This document shows, piece after piece, positions 1 to 5,109 of a stretch of 5,778 nt of DNA; the stretch's first letter is position 1, and each line of letters starts with the position of its first letter. The notes beneath the pieces are model-generated. The model ran no database searches and had not been told where the DNA came from. It worked only from the letters and a program-made list of their open reading frames with translations. The translations under genes were made by a program, and so were the position numbers. This DNA is from Promethearchaeia archaeon (GTDB taxonomy: Archaea > Asgardarchaeota > Lokiarchaeia > Sigyniarchaeales > SOKP01): NCBI GenBank assembly GCA_029856295.1, contig JAHQWS010000163.1:1-5778 (forward strand). The letters run 5' to 3'.

Positions 1-2
1 TT

Positions 3-245
3 CAAATTATTCATGATAAAATTGTGTCAGTTTGTTCTGTTGATGGCTTACTAAATAAAGATTTGTTTTCAACAGATGAATGGGATAAATTACAAGAAAT
101 TGCAATTAGGAAGTTAAGTGATCAAGAAGCTATTCTCGTTTTAGATGTAGATGGGTATATTGGAGAGCAATCTAAAGAAGAAATCGAATATTTTAAGCAA
201 AAATTAAAAAAACCAATATATTATTTATCAGAATTAAAAGCATAA
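3..245 (+). CDS. Nucleoside 2-deoxyribosyltransferase-like protein, C-terminal fragment
   Basis: The reading frame is open to the left edge, so about 80 C-terminal residues are visible and the true start lies outside the window. An internal GTG at 24 should not be taken as the start, because coding continues upstream of it (QIIHDKI before the Val). The recognisable part is a Rossmann-like strand AILVLDVDGYIGEQ followed by helix SKEEIEYFKQ and a last strand KPIYYL. As I remember it, this matches the GYIGESTRREIEYA signature of small proteins related to nucleoside 2-deoxyribosyltransferase and DUF4406, which end just after a GKPVxYL segment. The preceding pattern (KIV...D/E...LxxxAIRKLSDQ) also fits that family. 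Family members are cytoplasmic and are thought to act on nucleosides or nucleotides; the substrate here is unknown. The Glu of GYIGEQ is the probable active-site residue by family analogy. The stop codon TAA lies inside an A/T hairpin. Confidence 0.72.
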   Translation, partial: QIIHDKIVSVCSVDGLLNKDLFSTDEWDKLQEIAIRKLSDQEAILVLDVDGYIGEQSKEEIEYFKQKLKKPIYYLSELKA

Positions 246-286
246 AAATAGATATATTTTTATTAATCAATACTTATCATTTTTTT
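242..286 (+). terminator. A/T hairpin plus T7 run after the first gene
   Basis: ATAAAAATA (242-250) and TATTTTTAT (255-263) form a perfect 9-bp inverted repeat around a GATA loop, and the left arm includes the TAA stop codon. A run of seven T follows at 280-286. Archaeal RNA polymerase terminates mainly at oligo-T, so the T5 inside the hairpin (257-261) and the T7 run are plausible 3' ends. The stem has only A-T pairs and would be weak as RNA, so the T runs are probably the working part. Confidence 0.45.
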
Positions 287-350
287 CAATAATCTTATAA
301 AAAATCATTAAATCTCTTAAGTCTCTTTATTTTAAATTTGTTAACTAAAT

Positions 351-358
351 TTTAAATA
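351..358 (+). promoter_or_regulatory. TATA box of the unknown gene at 413
   Basis: TTTAAATA is a near-perfect archaeal TATA box, preceded by an A-rich stretch (ACTAAAT) that could serve as a BRE. Transcription would be expected to start about 25 bases downstream, near 380-385. That gives a leader of about 30 bases carrying the Shine-Dalgarno site at 394-400. It is the best promoter candidate in the 167-base gap between the first two genes. Confidence 0.6.
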
Positions 359-371
359 TAGAGTACTCTAT
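358..371. promoter_or_regulatory. 14-bp perfect palindrome next to the TATA box, candidate operator
   Basis: ATAGAGTACTCTAT is identical to its reverse complement over 14 bases, overlaps the last base of the TATA box and lies just before the predicted transcription start. Archaeal winged-helix repressors (Lrp/AsnC, MarR and similar types) commonly bind such dyads between the TATA box and the start site. The operator role is inferred from position only; no second copy was seen in the window. Confidence 0.4.
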
Positions 372-393
372 TGTAAAAAGCTATAATAGCAAC

Positions 394-400
394 GGGAGGT
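394..400 (+). promoter_or_regulatory. Shine-Dalgarno site for the gene at 413
   Basis: GGGAGGT is a strong match to the anti-Shine-Dalgarno sequence. The gap to the ATG at 413 is 12 bases, longer than usual. The only in-frame codon between them that resembles a start is ATA at 404, so the ATG remains the best start. Confidence 0.65.
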
Positions 401-412
401 TTCATAGAAAAA

Positions 413-1369
413 ATGGAGTTGTTCCAAGTATTTTTAGATGATTCTAAAAATTTGTTTTTAGAATTTAAAAAACATGAAGATGAAAAACAGCTCTTTCTCC
501 CTGAAACTGTTAAGCGAATAAATCTTCGATATGAAATCTCTAAAGTTTTTAAACGTGAATTTTATCAAAATAAATTACCACAGTTAATTTCAATTAAAAC
601 TTTTTATTTTTTTAATGACTTTATGGCTTTTTCTATTGACCTAAGTGAGATAAACGATCCAGAAGAAGTTCAGATAAAAATATTGAATTTAACTATTTTT
701 TTGTTTTCTGGTCAAAGAATAGAATATTCAATAAAACGAACGTTCACTTTATCAGAAATATGTATTAATGAGGATTGTTATGCCAATTTTAGCTACGAAG
801 AGATTAAAACTGAAAATACCCTTGAAACCTCAATAACTCAAGAAAAGGTGTATCACGAATTCGAAAAAGACTATAAGAACCTTAAAGAAAAAGGAACTTT
901 AATATATGAAAAAAATAAAATTAACGGAACAGCCCATGCTAATCCAATGATGTCATTAATTCGTGAAAATACTGAAACAATGAAAAATATTGTGGATCAA
1001 TTAAAGGAAATTAATTATACTCTAAAAAATGTATCTCTTGGTAATGTTAATTATATGGCTCCATCCCCAGGCAGAAGAGGTCCTCCACAGAGAGGAATTG
1101 AAAGAATAAAGAGAGAAAATGGACCTCGATCAAGTCTCGCCATACAACCTCAAGCACCATTTTTACCCGAATTAAAATCAATAATTCAAGATCCTGAGAA
1201 ATTTAGAAGTTATTTGAAGCCAATGACAGAAGAAGAACTTAATATTATTATCCTCGATGATGAAGAATTAGAGGAAAAACAAGAACTAGCCATTATAAGG
1301 CAAATTAAACGGTTAGAAAAGGAACAGCCGAAAGAGTTAATATTAGAAAACTTACAGAAACCACAATAA
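413..1369 (+). CDS. Unrecognised 318-residue protein with Pro/Gly/Arg-rich linker
   Basis: I do not recognise this protein. The ATG start is supported by a strong Shine-Dalgarno site and an upstream TATA box. Residues 1 to about 135 look like an alpha/beta domain rich in aromatic residues, with short hydrophobic strands (IKTFYFFNDFMAFSIDL, ILNLTIFLFSG) too short and polar-flanked to be clear membrane spans. Residues about 140-210 are charged and helical, ending in a likely coiled coil (NTETMKNIVDQLKEINYTL). A basic low-complexity linker at about 215-255 (APSPGRRGPPQRG and following) leads to a compact helical C-terminus (FLPELKSIIQDPEKFRSYL, then acidic EELEEKQ and basic RQIKRLEKEQ). There is no signal peptide and no catalytic motif, so an adaptor or scaffold role in the cytoplasm is a guess. 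Codon usage is like that of its neighbours. It probably has its own transcript. Confidence 0.85.
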   Translation: MELFQVFLDDSKNLFLEFKKHEDEKQLFLPETVKRINLRYEISKVFKREFYQNKLPQLISIKTFYFFNDFMAFSIDLSEINDPEEVQIKILNLTIFLFSGQRIEYSIKRTFTLSEICINEDCYANFSYEEIKTENTLETSITQEKVYHEFEKDYKNLKEKGTLIYEKNKINGTAHANPMMSLIRENTETMKNIVDQLKEINYTLKNVSLGNVNYMAPSPGRRGPPQRGIERIKRENGPRSSLAIQPQAPFLPELKSIIQDPEKFRSYLKPMTEEELNIIILDDEELEEKQELAIIRQIKRLEKEQPKELILENLQKPQ

Positions 1370-1432
1370 GATTCGAATTTACTCTTCATTAAATTCCTTT
1401 AGTTAAATCCTAAATCTTTAATTTCTACGATT

Positions 1433-1440
1433 ATTAAATA
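1433..1440 (+). promoter_or_regulatory. TATA box of the GPN-loop GTPase gene
   Basis: ATTAAATA matches the archaeal TATA consensus. A start site about 25 bases downstream (near 1462-1466) would leave a leader of under 20 bases that still contains the Shine-Dalgarno site at 1468-1472. This spacing independently supports translation starting near 1481 and not at the later TTG at 1541. Confidence 0.5.
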
Positions 1441-1467
1441 CAACTATTAATAACTAAAACTTAAAAA

Positions 1468-1472
1468 GAGGT
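1468..1472 (+). promoter_or_regulatory. Shine-Dalgarno site that points to an ATT start
   Basis: GAGGT (within AAAGAGGTC) is followed after 8 bases by the in-frame codon ATT at 1481. That spacing is normal for a start codon. No ATG, GTG or TTG exists in any frame from 1370 to 1535, so this site decides the start of the GTPase. Confidence 0.55.
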
Positions 1473-1480
1473 CTCCGAAA

Positions 1481-2257
1481 ATTCTTCTAAATTATTTTAT
1501 AGGGACTGCCGGCTCAGGTAAGTCATCAATTACTGGTGAATTGAAGGCATACATAATTAACCGGAATCCTGAGATTTCGGCAATAACAGTAAACTTAGAT
1601 CCAGGTGTGAGAATTGTTCCATATGTTCCTGATATTGACATTCGGGACTTTATAGTCTTAGAAGAAGTAATGGAGGAATATGGATTAGGTCCTAATGGGG
1701 GGATGATATTAGCAAGTGACTTGATGGTCAATTATTTAGATGATTTAAGACACGAAATTGATGAATATAATGCAGATTGGGTTTTAGTAGATACCGCAGG
1801 ACAATTAGAGCTTTTTGCTTTTAGAGAAACAGGCCCTTTAATCGCTAGTTCATTAGGTTTTGGTGATATACAAAAGTCAGTGTCCTTTCTTTTTGATTCA
1901 AATTTAGTGCTTAGGCCGAATGGATTTATCTCTACCTTATTATTAGCAGCGTCGGTACAGTTTCGATTCAGAAAAATCTCTCAAATAAATGTGCTTTCTA
2001 AGATGGATCTTTTAGACGATGACCAGATAGATATGATTATTAACTGGTCTCAAGATTTCAAAGCTTTAGAAGAATCTACAAGTGAGCGAGAAGGTGGATT
2101 GATAAGAGAATTATCAATGAATTTATCAGAAGTGTTTATTCAGATGGGATCAACCGCAGAATTAATCCCTTGCACAATAAAGAGAGAAGATGGGCTGGAT
2201 TTGCTATTTGGTTATCTACAAAGAGTTTTTGATTCTGATCAATCGAAATATTATTAA
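1481..2257 (+). CDS. GPN-loop GTPase, probable ATT start
   Basis: This is a homodimeric cytoplasmic GTPase of the archaeal/eukaryotic GPN family, about 258 residues, close to the usual archaeal length (about 250). Motifs, numbered from the ATT at 1481: Walker A/G1 GTAGSGKSS (8-16), the family-defining G-P-N loop (70-72, in LGPNGG), G3 DTAGQ (104-108), G4 SKMD (173-176), and a G5-like segment near the end (PCTIKREDGLDLL). Eukaryotic GPN1/2/3 assist RNA polymerase II assembly and nuclear import; the role of the archaeal protein is unsettled. The first conventional start, TTG at 1541, would delete the P-loop, and the frame has a stop at 1451-1453, so the start must lie between 1454 and about 1500. 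ATT at 1481 is preferred because of the Shine-Dalgarno spacing and because it leaves a normal first beta strand (LLNYFI) before the P-loop. ATA at 1499 is an alternative, as is a base error, since one substitution would make 1481 an ATG. G4 has Ser in place of the usual Asn, as in GPN2/GPN3. Confidence 0.92.
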   Translation: MLLNYFIGTAGSGKSSITGELKAYIINRNPEISAITVNLDPGVRIVPYVPDIDIRDFIVLEEVMEEYGLGPNGGMILASDLMVNYLDDLRHEIDEYNADWVLVDTAGQLELFAFRETGPLIASSLGFGDIQKSVSFLFDSNLVLRPNGFISTLLLAASVQFRFRKISQINVLSKMDLLDDDQIDMIINWSQDFKALEESTSEREGGLIRELSMNLSEVFIQMGSTAELIPCTIKREDGLDLLFGYLQRVFDSDQSKYY

Positions 2258-2276
2258 TTCAGAAATTAAATCTGAA
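2258..2276 (+). repeat. Small inverted repeat after the GTPase stop codon
   Basis: TTCAGA (2258-2263) and TCTGAA (2271-2276) form a 6-bp stem with a 7-base A/T loop starting directly after the TAA stop. No long T run follows, so it may stabilise or end the message, or be chance. Confidence 0.25.
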
Positions 2277-2299
2277 AATTTAAGTAAACTACATGAATT

Positions 2300-2311
2300 T
2301 TATTATTATAT
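2300..2311 (+). promoter_or_regulatory. Weak TATA-like region before the nucleotidyltransferase gene
   Basis: The stretch TTATTATTATAT is the only TATA-like sequence in the 96-base gap, and it is about 45-50 bases from the ATG at 2354. The region is uniformly A/T rich, so the exact box cannot be fixed. No clear Shine-Dalgarno site precedes the ATG, so the message may have a short or unusual leader. Confidence 0.25.
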
Positions 2312-2353
2312 TAACTTTTATTATTGAAAAATTAGTTGACAAGAGCCAATAAA

Positions 2354-3451
2354 ATGAAAATCCTTGGTCCAATTGCAGGTATAGGCTCACGTTTACGCCC
2401 TTTTACATTAAGTAAGCCTAAAGCATTTATCAGTATTGCTGGAAAGACAGTTCTTGATCATATTTTAACGAGATTTAGTAATACATTTGACTCTGAAACG
2501 GAATTGATTCTTATTGTTGGATACAAGAAAAGACAAATAATCAATTATATTAACGAAAACTATAATGATAAATTTAAACTAACTTTTATCGAACAAGTTC
2601 CAAGAGGATATAAAGATAATGTGCCATATTATTGGGGATTGGGGGAAGCTGTTCATTTAGCTCATAAAAGATTTAAAAAAAATGATGTTAAAATTAAAGA
2701 AGATGATAAAAGAGAAGGGTCTCTAATTTTCCTTGGAGATATGATTATAATTGATGAATATTCTTATGTATTATATAGATATCATGAATCTGATGTTGAT
2801 GGAATAATTACCGTTATGAGAGTTCCAAAGGAAGAAGCAGGTTCTTATGGTGTTGTAGTTACCGATGAAAATAATATTATCAAAAAATTAGTGGAAAAAC
2901 CAAAGACATTCGTTTCAGATTTAGCTATCGCTGGAATTTATGCCTTTTCCCATTCGGCCACTCTCGCACTTTTCGAAAAAATTGAAAAATATTTAGACCA
3001 AAGAACTGAAAATTCTAAAGAAATCTATATGACTGAGAGTTTACAAGATTTAGTAGATAGTGGATTTAAAATTGCTGCTATTGAATTGAAAAAAGGGATT
3101 CTTGACTTTGGCAGACCATCTGAAGTACTAAAAGGGAACAAATTTCTTTTGGAGCATCAATCAATAAAAAAGGAAGATTATCAAAAACTCAATATAACAG
3201 TTGAGAGAAGTTTTATTAAAAATCCAAATTACATTGGTAAAAATACAAAAATAATAAATTCTGTTATTGGTCCACATTGTTCAATAGGAAATAATTCCGT
3301 TATTGAAAATTCTATATTAGAGAGCTGCGTTATTGAGAATAATGCAGTACTTACGAATGTGATTTCTGAGAATTCTATTATCGGGAGTTATGCTATAATA
3401 GAAAATATAAGTAAAGATAATTTAATCATCGGTGATAAGTCGGTCTATTAA
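2354..3451 (+). CDS. Sugar-1-phosphate nucleotidyltransferase with left-handed beta-helix
   Basis: It transfers a nucleotide from an NTP to a sugar 1-phosphate, making an NDP-sugar for glycan or glycolipid synthesis in the cytoplasm. The 365-residue protein opens with the nucleotide-binding signature GIGSRLRPFTLSKPK (residues 9-23). GLGEAVHLA follows, then LGDM with the probable metal-binding Asp129, VEKP (180-183) and LDFGRP with a second probable metal ligand, Asp251. From about residue 280 there are Ile/Val-rich hexapeptide repeats (YIGKNT, VIGPHCSIGNNSVI and so on) typical of a left-handed beta-helix, as in archaeal RmlA/GlmU-like enzymes of roughly 350-420 residues. ATG at 2354 is preferred over TTG at 2336 because it puts the first strand (KILGPIAG) at the usual N-terminus. 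A charged insertion (KNDVKIKEDDKREG) precedes LGDM. The base and sugar specificity (dTTP-glucose, UTP-glucose, GTP-mannose or UTP-GlcNAc) cannot be read from the sequence; an additional acetyltransferase activity is possible but unproven. Confidence 0.92.
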   Translation: MKILGPIAGIGSRLRPFTLSKPKAFISIAGKTVLDHILTRFSNTFDSETELILIVGYKKRQIINYINENYNDKFKLTFIEQVPRGYKDNVPYYWGLGEAVHLAHKRFKKNDVKIKEDDKREGSLIFLGDMIIIDEYSYVLYRYHESDVDGIITVMRVPKEEAGSYGVVVTDENNIIKKLVEKPKTFVSDLAIAGIYAFSHSATLALFEKIEKYLDQRTENSKEIYMTESLQDLVDSGFKIAAIELKKGILDFGRPSEVLKGNKFLLEHQSIKKEDYQKLNITVERSFIKNPNYIGKNTKIINSVIGPHCSIGNNSVIENSILESCVIENNAVLTNVISENSIIGSYAIIENISKDNLIIGDKSVY

Positions 3452-3569
3452 TTAACGATAAACAATTAATCCCGAAAAAAAGGGTATAATTTTCAAATAA
3501 TTTAATAACATCAGCAAAACTTTAATTATAAAGAGGTCAAATTATTAACTGATAGATCTTTTTTATTTC

Positions 3570-3586
3570 TTTATATAATTATATAA
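3570..3586 (+). promoter_or_regulatory. TATA box inside a 16-bp palindrome before the GIFT-domain gene
   Basis: TTTATATA at 3570-3577 fits the archaeal TATA consensus and lies about 37 bases before the ATG at 3614, which suggests a leader of roughly 10-15 bases. The box is embedded in TTATATAATTATATAA (3571-3586), a perfect 16-bp palindrome that is also two tandem copies of TTATATAA. A T6 run just upstream (3559-3564) could end the preceding transcript. The rest of the 162-base gap from 3452 shows no gene. Confidence 0.5.
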
Positions 3587-3613
3587 GTTAAGATATATAG
3601 AGATGGATTGATA

Positions 3614-5083
3614 ATGCCATATTACGTCGCGTTTGACAACTCTCATAAGGAAAGAGCTAGGCTCGATGAGAACTTTACTGAATTAAGGGATCATTTAAAC
3701 GAAAATGATTTTATTTGCTATAATTTCCTTGAAACCCCCGTCACTCAAGAGTCTTTAAAACCCTTTGATATACTGGTAATTGCATGTCCCGACTTTTCTA
3801 AATTATCCCATATTGAAATAATGGAAATAGTGAATTGGGTAAAAGAAGATGGAGGAGGATTGCTTTTATTGTCCCATGCAGGTGGTGATCGTGGGCGAAA
3901 TAGCAACTTAACTGAGTTATCAGAACAGTTTGGGATTGCTTTTGAGAATGACCAAGTAATGGATGAGGTTAATAATATTGGAATAGAAAATATGCCAATC
4001 ATTTCCTCAATAAATTTTATACCACCACATCCCATTACTAATGAAATTTCTTCCATATGTTATCGAGCAGGATGTTCTCTTACTATAATTGGCAGTGCAA
4101 TTTCTATAGCCACTTCAAATGAAACATCTGAACCGTATAGTTGTCCTTTGATTTGTACATCAGAATCAAAGCGAGGTAGAGCATGCGCAATTGGCAGTTA
4201 TGAATTGTTTCGAGATAAAACAGGCGGTGGATTTCAATATGACGACCATGCAGATTTAACGTTGAATATTTTTAATTGGCTTATTTCAGATTATCGTATG
4301 GAATTAACCAAACAAGGAGAAGAACATACATTACCCGTTTCGATTAAACCTGGGCAAACAATAGAAGAACTAGCATCCACAGTAGAGACCGCTCCTCAAG
4401 TTGAGACTCAAATGACCGTCGATTCTACAATTACATTTTCTTCTAAAGCCGAAGTTATTGAAATTTTAAATAATTACCTAACTCAGATTAATACCATGAA
4501 AACCAATATTAATAAATTAATAGAATTAATATCAGAATCCGCAGAAGAAATCTTTTGTGAGCCAAAAGTTCAAGAAATTCAAACAGTAACTCCAAGTAAT
4601 CCTGATTTTATATATGAACCATATAAGGAAGAAGAATCATCTAAAAATGCTTATTTAAGCAGTCAAGATACTTCGAATCTTACTGCATTACCTCCTAAAC
4701 CTCCAGAATTAGATAAAAAGAAGGCTGAAACTAACGATGAGGATTTTATTAAACCAGTACCTATTGCCCCATCTAAAATCAGTGAACCACCTAGGCCCCC
4801 TATAAAACAAACAAAGAAAAAAAAAAAAAAAACGGAACCGAAAGAAAAAAAGGTAGTAGCAAAAATTGAAAAAAAAGAAGCAAGTAAAGAAGATTTAAAA
4901 GCAGAATTAGATAGCTTAGAAAGCAAATTAAACTCTGTCCTAAATCTTATAAAATTTATTGAGAAAAAGCATGATGATGGAAAATTAGACGATAAAACTT
5001 ATGAAAAGCAAACTCAGAAATTACAGAAAGATCTAGATAAAACTAAAAAACGCATTTCTGAGATAAAAAACCTACTAGATTAA
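3614..5083 (+). CDS. GIFT-domain (IFT52/GldG/DUF4350-like) protein with coiled-coil tail
   Basis: Residues 1-224 form an alpha/beta, class I glutamine-amidotransferase-like domain. The order is AFDNSHKER, strand FDILVIACP, helix EIMEIVNWVKEDGG, strand LLLLSHAGGDRG, LSEQFGIAFENDQV, then RACAIGSYELF and LNIFNWL. This order and spacing match, from memory, the GIFT domain of eukaryotic IFT52 (LWITAGP, GGDVFVMLGEGG, EEYGIMVNNDAV, LAVLGSCHMF, VVFQWL) and the related bacterial GldG/DUF4350 proteins. There is no obvious Cys-His-Glu amidotransferase triad, so a binding role is likely. A helical segment (about 276-315), a Pro/Lys-rich disordered tether (about 325-423, with PPKPPE and PPRPP) and a C-terminal coiled coil (about 424-489) follow. 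There is no signal peptide or membrane span. ATG at 3614 is chosen over TTG at 3608 because MPYYVAFDN begins exactly at the first strand. The gene probably has its own promoter and converges with the next gene across 26 bases. The function is unknown; scaffold or complex assembly is inferred. Confidence 0.8.
   Translation: MPYYVAFDNSHKERARLDENFTELRDHLNENDFICYNFLETPVTQESLKPFDILVIACPDFSKLSHIEIMEIVNWVKEDGGGLLLLSHAGGDRGRNSNLTELSEQFGIAFENDQVMDEVNNIGIENMPIISSINFIPPHPITNEISSICYRAGCSLTIIGSAISIATSNETSEPYSCPLICTSESKRGRACAIGSYELFRDKTGGGFQYDDHADLTLNIFNWLISDYRMELTKQGEEHTLPVSIKPGQTIEELASTVETAPQVETQMTVDSTITFSSKAEVIEILNNYLTQINTMKTNINKLIELISESAEEIFCEPKVQEIQTVTPSNPDFIYEPYKEEESSKNAYLSSQDTSNLTALPPKPPELDKKKAETNDEDFIKPVPIAPSKISEPPRPPIKQTKKKKKKTEPKEKKVVAKIEKKEASKEDLKAELDSLESKLNSVLNLIKFIEKKHDDGKLDDKTYEKQTQKLQKDLDKTKKRISEIKNLLD
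4817..4832 (+). repeat. Run of 16 A inside the GIFT-domain gene
   Basis: Sixteen consecutive A encode most of a Lys-rich stretch in the tether. The frame is intact on both sides as given. A gain or loss of one A would meet a stop codon within about 15 codons, so the tract is prone to sequencing error or polymerase slippage that would remove the coiled coil. Confidence 0.8.
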
Positions 5084-5089
5084 TTTTTT
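5084..5089 (+). terminator. T6 run directly after the GIFT-domain gene
   Basis: Six T follow the TAA stop with no spacer, and there is no hairpin. This is a typical minimal archaeal oligo-T terminator, placed in the 26-base gap between two convergent genes. The opposing transcript has no T run in the gap; its nearest T6 runs (complement of 5065-5070 and 5045-5050) lie inside the end of the GIFT-domain gene, so the two messages probably overlap at their 3' ends. Confidence 0.45.
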
Positions 5090-5109
5090 CATATATTCAT
5101 CTCAAAATG

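Noticed and set aside
1371..1378. Palindrome ATTCGAAT after the unknown gene
   Set aside because: It is only 8 bp, has no T run after it and no useful position relative to a promoter.
1492..1731. Minus-strand open frame opposite the GTPase
   Set aside because: It is antisense to the P-loop and GPN-loop region, whose conserved motifs prove the plus-strand gene.
3471..3484. CCC-GAAAAAAA-GGG possible hairpin
   Set aside because: The stem is only 3 bp, and the T run would lie on the minus strand, where no gene ends.
3530..3538. AAAGAGGTC, identical to the Shine-Dalgarno region before the GTPase
   Set aside because: No start codon or open frame of useful length follows; ATT at 3541 meets TGA after three codons. 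A chance copy or a relic is more likely than a small gene.
3745..4056. Minus-strand open frame of about 100 codons
   Set aside because: It lies wholly antisense to the conserved GIFT domain and shows no family motif.
4663..4926. Minus-strand open frame rich in Phe and Ser
   Set aside because: It is the antisense of the Lys/Pro-rich tether of the GIFT gene; its poly-Phe is just the complement of the A16 run.
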